In this document: one piece after another, positions 48,028-61,371 of the stretch
How the letters are laid out: each line of letters begins with the position of its first letter
How positions within the stretch are numbered: the stretch's first letter is position 1
Source: Harmonia axyridis
Lineage: Eukaryota > Arthropoda > Insecta > Coleoptera > Coccinellidae
Assembly: GCF_914767665.1 (NCBI RefSeq)
Contig: NC_059508.1
Span: 24,613,501 to 24,677,500 of the forward strand
Length of the DNA stretch: 64,000 nucleotides
Reading direction: 5' to 3'
Program-made: the position numbers and the translations under genes
Notes under the pieces: generated by a model
Seen by the model: the letters and a program-made list of their open reading frames with translations, nothing else
Databases searched by the model: none
Told to the model about the DNA's origin: nothing

Positions 48028-49417
48028 TTGTTGATTTTCTTGGACTCGAATGTCACGCAGGTAGCTATAATCTCCCACGTGGTAAGGTCAATTGCTGCTG
48101 TAACCACAAATGCACGACTGACTTCTGTTGTTGATTTCATTTGTTTGTTATTTCCTTCTATGTTTCTCATTCTAACACTTTTCATCGTATTGCACAGGAA
48201 CGAAAGCTTGACACAGGTTTCTAAGGAAACCACTTTGGTATAAGGGACTGTTCTTATTCCCTCCTTTTTGTTTAATGAACAATTATCCAAGTAAGCCATT
48301 CCACATTGTTGATTTTCTTGGACTCGGATGACACGCGGGTAGCTATAATCTCCCACGTGGTAAGGTCAATTGCTGCTGTAACCACAATTGGACGGCTGAC
48401 TTCTGTTGTTGATTTCATTTGTTTGTTATTTCCTTCAATGTTTCTCATTCTAACACTTCTCATCGTATTGCACAGGGACGAAAGCTTGACACACGAGTCT
48501 ATGGAAACCACATTGGTATAAGGGACTGTTCTTATTCCCTTCTTTCTGTATGATGATCAATTATCCAAGTAAGCCATTCCACATTGTTGATTTTCTTGGA
48601 CTCGGATGACACGCAGGTAGCTATAATCTGTAACGTGGTAAGGTCAATTGCTGCTGTAACCACAAATGCTCGACTGACTTCTGTTGTTGATTTCATTTGT
48701 TTGTTATTACCTTCAATGTATCTCATTCTAACACTTTTCATCGTATTGCACAGGGACGAAAGCTTGACACACGTGTCTAAGGATACCACTTTGGTATAAG
48801 GGACTGTTCTTATTCAATTCTTTTTGTTTAATGAACAATTATCCAAGTAAGCCGTTACACATTGTTGATTTTTTTGGACTCGGATGTCACGCAGGTAGCT
48901 ATAATCTCCCACGTGGTAAGGTCAATTGCTGCTGTAACCACAAATGCACGACTGACTTCTGTTGTTGATTTCATTCGTTTGTTATTTTCTTCGATGTTTC
49001 TCATTCTAACACTTTTCATCGTAATGCACAGGGACGAAAGCTTGACACACGTGTCTATGGAAACCACATTGGTATAAGGGACTGTTCTTACTTCATTCTT
49101 TCTGTATAATGATCAATTATCCAATTAAGCCATTCCACATTGTTGATTTTCTTGGACTCGGATGTCACGCAGGTAGCTATAATCTCCCACGTGGTAAGGT
49201 CAATTGCTGCTGTAATCACAAATGCACGACTGACTTCTGTTGTTGATTTGATTTGTTTGTTATTTCCTTCAATGTTTCCCATTCTAACACTTCTCATCGT
49301 ATTGCACAGGGACGAAAGCTTGACACACGTGTCTATGGAAACCACATTGGTATAAGGGACTGTTCTTATTCCCTTCTTTCTGTATAATGATCAATTATCC
49401 AAGTAAGCCATTCCACA
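48028..49417. repeat. Partial octamer (five units)
   Basis: Units 48028, 48306, 48584, 48862, 49140 equal the last five units of the 56924 octamer at an offset of 9730 bp. The 48028 unit has a CTCGAATG left part, like 57480, and an ACACAGGTTTC right part, like 57758. Three monomers are therefore missing relative to the downstream copy, with the fusion inside this unit. Confidence 0.88.
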
Positions 49418-50251
49418 TTGTTGATTTTCTTGGACTCGGATGACACGCAGGTAGCTATTATCTTTTACGTGGTAGGGTCAATTGCTGCTGTAACCACAAA
49501 TGCACGACTGACTTCTGTTGTTGATTTCATTTGTTTGTTATTTCCTTTAATGTTTCTCATTCTAACATTTCTCATCGTATTGCACAGGGACGAAAGCTTG
49601 ACACACGTGTCTAAGGAATCCACTTTAGTATAAGGGACTGTTCTTATTCCCTTCTTTTTGTTTAATGAACAATTATCCAAGTAAGCCGTTCCACATTGTT
49701 CATTTTCTTGGGCTCGGATGTCACGCAGGTAGCAGTAATCTCCCACGTGGTAAGGTCAATTGCTGCTGTAACCACAAATGCACGACTGACTTCTGTTGTT
49801 GATTTCATTCGTTTGTTATTTTCTTCAATGTTTCTCATTCTAACACTTTTCATCGTATTGCACAGGGACGAAAGCTTGACACGTGTGTCTAAGGAAACCA
49901 CTTTGGTATAAGGGACTGTTCTTATTCCCTTCTTTTTGTTTAATGAACAATTATCCAAGTAAGCCATTCCACTTTGTTGATTTTCTTGGACTCGGATGTC
50001 ACGCCGGTAGCTATAATCTCCCACGTGGTAAGGTCAATTGCTGCTGTAACCACAAATGCACGACTGACTTCTGTTGTTGATTTCATTTGTTTGTTATTTC
50101 CTTTAATGTTTCTCATTCTTACACTTTTCATCGTATTGCACAGGGACGAAAGCTTGACACGCGTGTCTAAGGAAACCACTTTGGTATAAGGGACTGTTCT
50201 TATTCCCTTCTTTTTGTTTAATGAACAATTATCCAAGTAAGCCGTTCCACA
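49418..50251. repeat. Trimer block FY-F-P, copy 2
   Basis: Units 49418 (GTAGGGTC, TTTAGTATAAG), 49696 and 49974. GTAGGGTC and TTTAGTATAAG are shared with the 59148 copy, which confirms the 9730-bp offset duplication. Confidence 0.88.
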
Positions 50252-52753
50252 TTGTTGATTTTCTTGGGCTCGGATGTCACGCAGGTAGCTGTAATCTCCC
50301 ACGTGGTAAGGTCAATTGCTGCTGTAACCACGAATGCACGACTGACTTCTGTTGTTGATTTGATTTGTTTGTTATTTCCTTCAATGTTTCTCATTCTAAC
50401 ACTTCTCATCGTATTGCACAGGGACGAAAGCTTGACACACATGTCTATGGAAACCACATTGGTATAAGGGACTGTTCTTATTCCCTTCTTTCTGTATAAT
50501 GATCAATTATCCAAGTAAGCCATTCCACATTGTTGATTTTCTTGGACTCGGATGTCACGCAGGTAGCTATAATCTCCCACGTGGTGAGGTCAATTGCTGC
50601 TGTAACTACAAATGCACGACTGACTTCTGTTGTTGATTTCATTCGTTTGTTATTTTCTTCAATGTTTCTCATTCTAACACTTTTCATCGTATTGCACAGG
50701 GACGAAAGCTTGACACGCGTGTCTAAGGAAACCACTTTGGTATAAGGGACTGTTCTTATTCCCTTCTTTTTGTTTAATGAACAATTATCCAAGTAAGCAA
50801 TTCCACATTGTTGATTTTCTTGGACTCGGATGTCACGCAGGTAGCTATAATCTCCCACGTGGTAAGGTCAATTGCTGGTGTAACCACAAATGCACGACTG
50901 ACTTCTGTTGTTGATTTCATTTGTTTGTTATTTCCTTCAATGTTTCTCATTCTTACACTTTTCATCGTATTGCACAGGGACGAAAGCTTGACACGCGTGT
51001 CTAAGGAAACCACTTTGGTATAAGGGACTGTTCTTATTCCCTTCTTTTTGTTTAATGAACAATTATCCAAGTAAGCCGTTCCACATTGTTGATTTTCTTG
51101 GGCTCGGATGTCACGCAGGTAGCTATAATCTCCCACGTGGTAAGGTCAATTGCTGCTGTAACCACGAATGCACGACTGACTTCTGTTGTTGATTTCATTC
51201 GTTTGTTATTTTCTTCAATGATTCTCATTCTAACACTTTTCATCGTATTGCACAGGGACGAAAGCTTGACACGCGTGTCTAAGGAAACCACTTTGGTATA
51301 AGGGACTGTTCTTATTCCCTTCTTTTTGTTTAATGAACAATTATCCAAGTAAGCCGTTCCACATTGTTGATTTTCTTGGGCTCGGATGTCACGCAGGTAG
51401 CTGTAATCTCCCACGTGGTAAGGTCAATTGCTGCTGTAACCACGAATGCACGACTGACTTCTGTTGTTGATTTCATTCGTTTGTTATTTTCTTCAATGAT
51501 TCTCATTCTAACACTTTTCATCGTATTGCACAGGGACGAAAGCTTGACACGCGTGTCTAAGGAAACCACTTTGGTATGAGGGACTGTTCTTATTCCCTTC
51601 TTTTTGTTTAATGAACAATTATCCAAGTAAGCAATTCCACATTGTTGATTTTCTTGGACTCGGATGTCACGCAGGTAGCTATAATCTCCCACGTGGTAAG
51701 GTCAATTGCTGCTGTAACCACGAATGCACGACTGACTTCTGTTGTTGATTTCATTCGTTTGTTATTTTCTTCAATGATTCTCATTCTAACACTTTTCATC
51801 GTATTGCACAGGGACGAAAGCTTGACACGCGTGTCTAAGGAAACCACTTTGGTATAAGGGACTGTTCTTATTCAATTCTTTTTGTTTAATGAACAATTAT
51901 CCAAGTAAGCCGTTACACATTGTTGATTTTTTTGGACTCGGATGTCACGCAGGTAGCTATAATCTCCCACGTGGTAAGGTCAATTGCTGCTGTAACCACA
52001 AATGCACGACTGACTTCTGTTGTTGATTTCATTCGTTTGTTATTTTCTTCAATGTTTCTCATTCTAACACTTTTCATCGTAATGCACAGGGACGAAAGCT
52101 TGACACACGTGTCTATGGAAACCACATTGGTATAAGGGACTGTTCTTACTTCATTCATTCTGTATAATGATCAATTATCCAATTAAGCCATTCCACATTG
52201 TTGATTTTCTTGGACTCGGATGTCACGCAGGTAGCTATAATCTCCCACGTGGTAAGGTCAATTGCTGCTGTAATCACAAATGCACGACTGACTTCTGTTG
52301 TTGATTTGATTTGTTTGTTATTTCCTTCAATGTTTCCCATTCTAACACTTCTCATCGTATTGCACAGGGACGAAAGCTTGACACACGTGTCTATGGAAAC
52401 CACATTGGTATAAGGGACTGTTCTTATTCCCTTCTTTCTGTATAATGATCAATTATCCAAGTAAGCCATTCCACATTGTTGATTTTCTTGGACTCGGATG
52501 ACACGCAGGTAGCTATTATCTTTTACGTGGTAAGGTCAATTGCTGCTGTAACCACAAATGCACGACTGACTTCTGTTGTTGATTTCATTTGTTTGTTATT
52601 TCCTTTAATGTTTCTCATTCTTACACTTTTCATCGTATTGCACAGGGACGAAAGCTTGACACGCGTGTCTAAGGAAACCACTTTGGTATAAGGGACTGTT
52701 CTTATTCCCTTCTTTTTGTTTAATGAACAATTATCCAAGTAAGCCGTTCCACA
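50252..52753. repeat. Nonamer HOR, copy 1 (2502 bp)
   Basis: Units 50252, 50530 (GTAACTACAAATG), 50808 (GCTGGTGTAACC), 51086, 51364 (GGTATGAGGG), 51642, 51920 (GTTACAC, TTTTTTGG), 52198 (after TTCATTCATTC) and 52476. The private GCTGGTG and CATTCATTC variants recur 2502 bp downstream. Confidence 0.88.
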
Positions 52754-55255
52754 TTGTTGATTTTCTTGGGCTCGGATGTCACGCAGGTAGCTGTAATCTC
52801 CCACGTGGTAAGGTCAATTGCTGCTGTAACCACGAATGCACGACTGACTTCTGTTGTTGATTTGATTTGTTTGTTATTTCCTTCAATGTTTCTCATTCTA
52901 ACACTTCTCATCGTATTGCACAGGGACGAAAGCTTGACACACATGTCTATGGAAACCACATTGGTATAAGGGACTGTTCTTATTCCCTTCTTTCTGTATA
53001 ATGATCAATTATCCAAGTAAGCCATTCCACATTGTTGATTTTCTTGGACTCGGATGTCACGCAGGTAGCTATAATCTCCCACGTGGTGAGGTCAATTGCT
53101 GCTGTAACTACAAATGCACGACTGACTTCTATTGTTGATTTCATTCGTTTGTTATTTTCTTCAATGATTCTCATTCTAACACTTTTCATCGTATTGCACA
53201 GGGACGAAAGCTTGACACGCGTGTCTAAGGAAACCACTTTGGTATAAGGGACTGTTCTTATTCCCTTCTTTTTGTTTAATGAACAATTATCCAAGTAAGC
53301 AATTCCACATTGTTGATTTTCTTGGACTCGGATGTCACGCCGGTAGCTATAATCTCCCACGTGGTAAGGTCAATTGCTGGTGTAACCACAAATGCACGAC
53401 TGACTTCTGTTGTTGATTTCATTTGTTTGTTATTTCCTTCAATGTTTCTCATTCTTACACTTTTCATCGTATTGCACAGGGACGAAAGCTTGACACGCGT
53501 GTCTAAGGAAACCACTTTGGTATAAGGGACTGTTCTTATTCCCTTCTTTTTGTTTAATGAACAATTATCCAAGTAAGCCGTTCCACATTGTTCATTTTCT
53601 TGGGCTCGGATGTCACGCAGGTAGCTATAATCTCCCACGTGGTAAGGTCAATTGCTGCTGTAACCACAAATGCACGACTGACTTCTGTTGTTGATTTCAT
53701 TCGTTTGTTATTTTCTTCAATGTTTCTCATTCTAACACTTTTCATCGTATTGCACAGGGACGAAAGCTTGACACGCGTGTCTAAGGAAACCACTTTGGTA
53801 TAAGGGACTGTTCTTATTCCCTTCTTTTTGTTTAATGAACAATTATCCAAGTAAGCCGTTCCACATTGTTGATTTTCTTGGGCTCGGATGTCACGCAGGT
53901 AGCTGTAATCTCCCACGTGGTAAGGTCAATTGCTGCTGTAACCACGAATGCACGACTGACTTCTGTTGTTGATTTCATTCGTTTGTTATTTTCTTCAATG
54001 ATTCTCATTCTAACACTTTTCATCGTATTGCACAGGGACGAAAGCTTGACACGCGTGTCTAAGGAAACCACTTTGGTATGAGGGACTGTTCTTATTCCCT
54101 TCTTTTTGTTTAATGAACAATTATCCAAGTAAGCAATTCCACATTGTTGATTTTCTTGGACTCGGATGTCACGCAGGTAGCTATAATCTCCCACGTGGTA
54201 AGGTCAATTGCTGCTGTAACCACGAATGCACGACTGACTTCTGTTGTTGATTTCATTCGTTTGTTATTTTCTTCAATGATTCTCATTCTAACACTTTTCA
54301 TCGTATTGCACAGGGACGAAAGCTTGACACGCGTGTCTAAGGAAACCACTTTGGTATAAGGGACTGTTCTTATTCAATTCTTTTTGTTTAATGAACAATT
54401 ATCCAAGTAAGCCGTTACACATTGTTGATTTTTTTGGACTCGGATGTCACGCAGGTAGCTATAATCTCCCACGTGGTAAGGTCAATTGCTGCTGTAACCA
54501 CGAATGCACGACTGACTTCTGTTGTTGATTTCATTCGTTTGTTATTTTCTTCAATGTTTCTCATTCTAACACTTTTCATCGTAATGCACAGGGACGAAAG
54601 CTTGACACACGTGTCTATGGAAACCACATTGGTATAAGGGACTGTTCTTACTTCATTCATTCTGTATAATGATCAATTATCCAATTAAGCCATTCCACAT
54701 TGTTGATTTTCTTGGACTCGGATGTCACGCAGGTAGCTATAATCTCCCACGTGGTAAGGTCAATTGCTGCTGTAATCACAAATGCACGACTGACTTCTGT
54801 TGTTGATTTGATTTGTTTGTTATTTCCTTCAATGTTTCCCATTCTAACACTTCTCATCGTCTTGCACAGGGACGAAAGCTTGACACACGTGTCTATGGAA
54901 ACCACATTGGTATAAGGGACTGTTCTTATTCCCTTCTTTCTGTATAATGATCAATTATCCAAGTAAGCCATTCCACATTGTTGATTTTCTTGGACTCGGA
55001 TGACACGCAGGTAGCTATTATCTTTTACGTGGTAAGGTCAATTGCTGCTGTAACCACAAATGCACGACTGACTTCTGTTGTTGATTTCATTTGTTTGTTA
55101 TTTCCTTTAATGTTTCTCATTCTAACATTTCTCATCGTATTGCACAGGGACGAAAGCTTGACACACGTGTCTAAGGAATCCACTTTGGTATAAGGGACTG
55201 TTCTTATTCCCTTCTTTTTGTTTAATGAACAATTATCCAAGTAAGCCGTTCCACA
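52754..55255. repeat. Nonamer HOR, copy 2 (2502 bp)
   Basis: Units 52754, 53032, 53310, 53588, 53866, 54144, 54422, 54700 and 54978. The 53032 unit has CTATTGTTG and ATGATTCTC where 50530 does not, and the 54978 unit changes to the AACATTTCTC and AAGGAATCC form, so it also starts a trimer block. GTCTTGCAC at about 54859 is private. Confidence 0.86.
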
Positions 55256-55811
55256 TTGTTCATTTTCTTGGGCTCGGATGTCACGCAGGTAGCAGTAATC
55301 TCCCACGTGGTAAGGTCAATCGCTGCTGTAACCACAAATGCACGACTGACTTCTGTTGTTGATTTCATTCGTTTGTTATTTTCTTCAATGTTTCTCATTC
55401 TAACACTTTTCATCGTATTGCACAGGGACGAAAGCTTGACACGTGTGTCTAAGGAAACCACTTTGGTATAAGGGACTGTTCTTATTCCCTTCTTTTTGTT
55501 TAATGAACAATTATCCAAGTAAGCCATTCCACTTTGTTGATTTTCTTGGACTCGGATGTCACGCCGGTAGCTATAATCTCCCACGTGGTAAGGTCAATTG
55601 CTGCTGTAACCACAAATGCACGACTGACTTCTGTTGTTGATTTCATTTGTTTGTTATTTCCTTTAATGTTTCTCATTCTTACACTTTTCATCGTATTGCA
55701 CAGGGACGAAAGCTTGACACGCGTGTCTAAGGAAACCACTTTGGTATAAGGGACTGTTCTTATTCCCTTCTTTTTGTTTAATGAACAATTATCCAAGTAA
55801 GCCGTTCCACA
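54978..55811. repeat. Trimer block FY-F-P, copy 3
   Basis: Units 54978, 55256 (GTCAATCGCTG at about 55316, which breaks the usual CAATTG) and 55534. It overlaps the end of nonamer copy 2 and leads into segment H copy 2. Confidence 0.85.
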
Positions 55812-56923
55812 TTGTTGATTTTCTTGGGCTCGGATGTCACGCAGGTAGCTGTAATCTCCCACGTGGTAAGGTCAATTGCTGCTGTAACCACGAATGCACG
55901 ACTGACTTCTGTTGTTGATTTCATTCGTTTGTTATTTTCTTCAATGATTCTCATTCTAACATTTCTCATCGTATTGCACAGGGACGAAAGCTTGACACAC
56001 GTGTCTAAGGAATCCACTTTGGTATAAGGGACTGTTCTTATTCCCTTCTTTTTGTTTAATGAACAATTATCCAAGTAAGCCGTTCCACATTGTTCATTTT
56101 CTTGGGCTCGGATGTCACGCAGGTAGCTATAATCTCCCACGTGGTAAGGTCAATTGCTGCTGTAACCACGAATGCACGACTGACTTCTGTTGTTGATTTC
56201 ATTCGTTTGTTATTTTCTTCAATGATTCTCATTCTAACACTTTCCATCGTATTGCACAGGGACGAAAGCTTGACACGCGTGTCTAAGGAAACCACTTTGG
56301 TATAAGGGACTGTTCTTATTCCCTTCTTTTTGTTTAATGAACAATTATCCAAGTAAGCCGTTCCACATTGTTGATTTTCTTGGGCTCGGATGTCACGCAG
56401 GTAGCTATAATCTCCCACGTGGTAAGGTCAATTGCTGCTGTAACCACAAATGCACGACTGACTTCTGTTGTTGATTTCATTTGTTTGTTATTTCCTTCTA
56501 TGTTTCTCATTCTAACACTTTTCATCGTATTGCACAGGGACGAAAGCTTGACACGCGTGTCTAAGAAAACCACTTTGGTATAAGGGACTGTTCTTATTCC
56601 CTTCGTTTTGTTTAAAGAACAATTATCCAAGTAAGCCATTCCACATTGTTGCTTTTCTTGGACTCGGATGTCACGCAGGTAGCTATAATCTCCCACGTGG
56701 TAAGGTCAATTGCTGCTGTAACCACAAATGCACGACTGACTTCTGTTGTTGATTTCATTTGTTTGTTATTTCCTTCTATGTTTCTCATTCTAACACTTTT
56801 CATCGTATTGCACAGGGACGAAAGCTTGACACGCGTGTCTAAGGAAACCACTTTGGTATAAGGGACTGTTCTTATTCCCTTCGTTTTGTTCAATCAACAA
56901 TTATCCAAGTAAGCCATTCCACA
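55534..56923. repeat. Segment H left arm, copy 2
   Basis: Units 55534, 55812, 56090 (TTTCCATCG at about 56242), 56368 and 56646. It lacks the 97-bp duplication of copy 1 and is followed by the full octamer at 56924. Confidence 0.87.
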
Positions 56924-59147
56924 TTGTTGATTTTCTTGGACTCGGATGTCACGCAGGTAGCTATAATCTCCCACGTGGTAAGGTCAATTGCTGCTGTAAC
57001 CACAAATGCACGACTGACTTCTGTTGTTGATTTCATTTGTTTGTTATTTCCTTCTATGTTTCTCATTCTAACACTTTTCATCGTAATGCACAGGAACGAA
57101 AGCTTGACACACGTGTCTATGGAAACCACATTGGTATAAGGGACTGCTCTTCTTCCCTTTTTTCTTTTTGATGAACAATTATCCAAGTAAGCCATTCCAC
57201 ATTGTTGATTTTCTTGGACTCGGATGTCACGCAGGTAGCTATAATCTCCCACGTGGTGAGGTCAATTGCTGCTGTAACCACAAATGCACGACTGACTTCT
57301 GTTGTTGATTTCATTTGTTTGTTATTTCCTTCTATGTTTCTCATTCTAACACTTTTCATCGTATTGCACAGGGACGAAAGCTTGACACGCGTGTCTAAGG
57401 AAACCACTTTGGTATAAGGGACTGTTCTTATTCCCTTCGTTTTGTTCAATCAACAATTATCCAAGTAAGCCATTCCACATTGTTGATTTTCTTGGACTCG
57501 AATGTCACGCAGGTAGCTATAATCTCCCACGTGGTAAGGTCAATTGCTGCTGTAACCACAAATGCACGACTGACTTCTGTTGTTGATTTCATTTGTTTGT
57601 TATTTCCTTCTATGTTTCTCATTCTAACACTTTTCATCGTATTGCACAGGGACGAAAGCTTGACACGCGTGTCTAAGGAAACCACTTTGGTATAAGGGAC
57701 TGTTCTTATTCCCTTCGTTTTGTTTAATGAACAATTATCCAAGTAAGCCATTCCACATTGTTGATTTTCTTGGACTCGGATGTCACGCAGGTAGCTATAA
57801 TCTCCCACGTGGTAAGGTCAATTGCTGCTGTAACCACAAATGCACGACTGACTTCTGTTGTTGATTTCATTTGTTTGTTATTTCCTTCTATGTTTCTCAT
57901 TCTAACACTTTTCATCGTATTGCACAGGAACGAAAGCTTGACACAGGTTTCTAAGGAAACCGCTTTGGTATAAGGGACTGTTCTTATTTCCTCCTTTTTG
58001 TTTAATGAACAATTATCCAAGTAAGCCATTCCACATTGTTGATTTTCTTGGACTCGGATGACACGCGGGTAGCTATAATCTCCCACGTGGTAAGGTCAAT
58101 TGCTGCTGTAACCACAATTGGACGGCTGACTTCTGTTGTTGATTTCATTTGTTTGTTATTTCCTTCAATGTTTCTCATTCTAACACTTCTCATCGTATTG
58201 CACAGGGACGAAAGCTTGACACACGAGTCTATGGAAACCACATTGGTATAAGGGACTGTTCTTATTCCCTTCTTTCTGTATGATGATCAATTATCCAAGT
58301 AAGCCATTCCACATTGTTGATTTTCTTGGACTCGGATGACACGCAGGTAGCTATAATCTGTAACGTGGTAAGGTCAATTGCTGCTGTAACCACAAATGCT
58401 CGACTGACTTCTGTTGTTGATTTCATTTGTTTGTTATTACCTTCAATGTATCTCATTCTAACACTTTTCATCGTATTGCACAGGGACGAAAGCTTGACAC
58501 ACGTGTCTAAGGATACCACTTTGGTATAAGGGACTGTTCTTATTCAATTCTTTTTGTTTAATGAACAATTATCCAAGTAAGCCGTTACACATTGTTGATT
58601 TTTTTGGACTCGGATGTCACGCAGGTAGCTATAATCTCCCACGTGGTAAGGTCAATTGCTGCTGTAACCACAAATGCACGACTGACTTCTGTTGTTGATT
58701 TCATTCGTTTGTTATTTTCTTCGATGTTTCTCATTCTAACACTTTTCATCGTAATGCACAGGGACGAAAGCTTGACACACGTGTCTATGGAAACCACATT
58801 GGTATAAGGGACTGTTCTTACTTCATTCTTTCTGTATAATGATCAATTATCCAATTAAGCCATTCCACATTGTTGATTTTCTTGGACTCGGATGTCACGC
58901 AGGTAGCTATAATCTCCCACGTGGTAAGGTCAATTGCTGCTGTAATCACAAATGCACGACTGACTTCTGTTGTTGATTTGATTTGTTTGTTATTTCCTTC
59001 AATGTTTCCCATTCTAACACTTCTCATCGTATTGCACAGGGACGAAAGCTTGACACACGTGTCTATGGAAACCACATTGGTATAAGGGACTGTTCTTATT
59101 CCCTTCTTTCTGTATAATGATCAATTATCCAAGTAAGCCATTCCACA
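56924..59147. repeat. Octamer HOR, copy 3 (2224 bp)
   Basis: Units 56924, 57202, 57480, 57758 (ACACAGGTTTC, AACCGCTTTGG), 58036, 58314 (ATGTATCTC), 58592, 58870. Unit order equals copies 1 and 2, about 16 kb away. ATGTATCTC and CACGAGTC are shared with the partial copy at 48028. Confidence 0.92.
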
Positions 59148-59981
59148 TTGTTGATTTTCTTGGACTCGGATGACACGCAGGTAGCTATTATCTTTTACGT
59201 GGTAGGGTCAATTGCTGCTGTAACCACAAATGCACGACTGACTTCTGTTGTTGATTTCATTTGTTTGTTATTTCCTTTAATGTTTCTCATTCTAACATTT
59301 CTCATCGTATTGCACAGGGACGAAAGCTTGACACACGTGTCTAAGGAATCCACTTTAGTATAAGGGACTGTTCTTATTCCCTTCTTTTTGTTTAATGAAC
59401 AATTATCCAAGTAAGCCGTTCCACATTGTTCATTTTCTTGGGCTCGGATGTCACGCAGGTAGCAGTAATCTCCCACGTGGTAAGGTCAATTGCTGCTGTA
59501 ACCACAAATGCACGACTGACTTCTGTTGTTGATTTCATTCGTTTGTTATTTTCTTCAATGTTTCTCATTCTAACACTTTTCATCGTATTGCACAGGGACG
59601 AAAGCTTGACACCTGTGTCTAAGGAAACCACTTTGGTATAAGGGACTGTTCTTATTCCCTTCTTTTTGTTTAATGAACAATTATCCAAGTAAGCCATTCC
59701 ACTTTGTTGATTTTCTTGGACTCGGATGTCACGCCGGTTGCTATAATCTCCCACGTGGTAAGGTCAATTGCTGCTGTAACCACAAATGCACGACTGACTT
59801 CTGTTGTTGATTTCATTTGTTTGTTATTTCCTTTAATGTTTCTCATTCTTACACTTTTCATCGTATTGCACAGGGACGAAAGCTTGACACGCGTGTCTAA
59901 GGAAACCACTTTGGTATAAGGGACTGTTCTTATTCCCTTCTTTTTGTTTAATGAACAATTATCCAAGTAAGCCGTTCCACA
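59148..59981. repeat. Trimer block FY-F-P, copy 4
   Basis: Units 59148, 59426 (GACACCTGTGTC at about 59607) and 59704 (ACGCCGGTTGC at about 59732). It directly follows octamer copy 3, as copy 2 follows the partial octamer. Confidence 0.88.
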
Positions 59982-61371
59982 TTGTTGATTTTCTTGGGCT
60001 CGGATGTCACGCAGGTAGCTGTAATCTCCCACGTGGTAAGGTCAATTGCTGCTGTAACCACGAATGCACGACTGACTTCTGTTGTTGATTTGATCTGTTT
60101 GTTATTTCCTTCAATGTTTCTCATTCTAACACTTCTCATCGTATTGCACAGGGACGAAAGCTTGACACACATGTCTATGGAAACCACATTGGTATAAGGG
60201 ACTGTTCTTATTCCCTTCTTTCTGTATAATGATCAATTATCCAAGTAAGCCATTCCACATTGTTGATTTTCTTGGACTCGGATGTCACGCAGGTAGCTAT
60301 AATCTCCCACGTGGTGAGGTCAATTGCTGCTGTAACTACAAATGCACGACTGACTTCTATTGTTGATTTCATTCGTTTGTTATTTTCTTCAATGATTCTC
60401 ATTCTAACACTTTTCATCGTATTGCACAGGGACGAAAGCTTGACACGCGTGTCTAAGGAAACCACTTTGGTATAAGGGACTGTTCTTATTCCCTTCTTTT
60501 TGTTTAATGAACAAATATCCAAGTAAGCAATTCCACATTGTTGATTTTCTTGGACTCGGATGTCACGCCCGTAGCTATAATCTCCCACGTGGTAAGGTCA
60601 ATTGCTGCTGTAACCACAAATGCACGACTGACTTCTGTTGTTGATTTCATTTGTTTGTTATTTCCTTTAATGTTTCTCATTCTTACACTTTTCATCGTAT
60701 TGCACAGGGACGAAAGCTTGACACGCGTGTCTAAGGAAACCACTTTGGTATAAGGGACTGTTCTTATTCCCTTCTTTTTGTTTAATGAACAATTATCCAA
60801 GTAAGCCGTTCCACATTGTTCATTTTCTTGGGCTCGGATGTCACGCAGGTAGCTATAATCTCCCACGTGGTAAGGTCAATTGCTGCTGTAACCACGAATG
60901 CACGACTGACTTCTGTTGTTGATTTCATTCGTTTGTTATTTTCTTCAATGATTCTCATTCTAACACTTTTCATCGTATTGCACAGGGACGAAAGCTTGAC
61001 ACGCGTGTCTAAGGAAACCACTTTGGTATAAGGGACTGTTCTTATTCCCTTCTTTTTGTTTAATGAACAATTATCCAAGTAAGCCGTTCCACATTGTTGA
61101 TTTTCTTGGGCTCGGATGTCACGCAGGTAGCTGTAATCTCCCACGTGGTAAGGTCAATTGCTGCTGTAACCACGAATGCACGACTGACTTCTGTTGTTGA
61201 TTTCATTCGTTTGTTATTTTCTTCAATGATTCTCATTCTAACACTTTTCATCGTATTGCACAGGGACGAAAGCTTGACACGCGTGTCTAAGGAAACCACT
61301 TTGGTATGAGGGACTGTTCTTATTCCCTTCTTTTTGTTTAATGAACAATTATCCAAGTAAGCAATTCCACA
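59982..61371. repeat. Partial nonamer, five units
   Basis: Units 59982, 60260, 60538, 60816 and 61094 follow the order of 52754-54143 at an offset of 7228 bp. Shared marks are GTAACTACAAATG with CTATTGTTG, and GGTATGAGGG at about 61303. The third unit lacks the GCTGGTG variant, so the copy is not pure. Confidence 0.8.
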
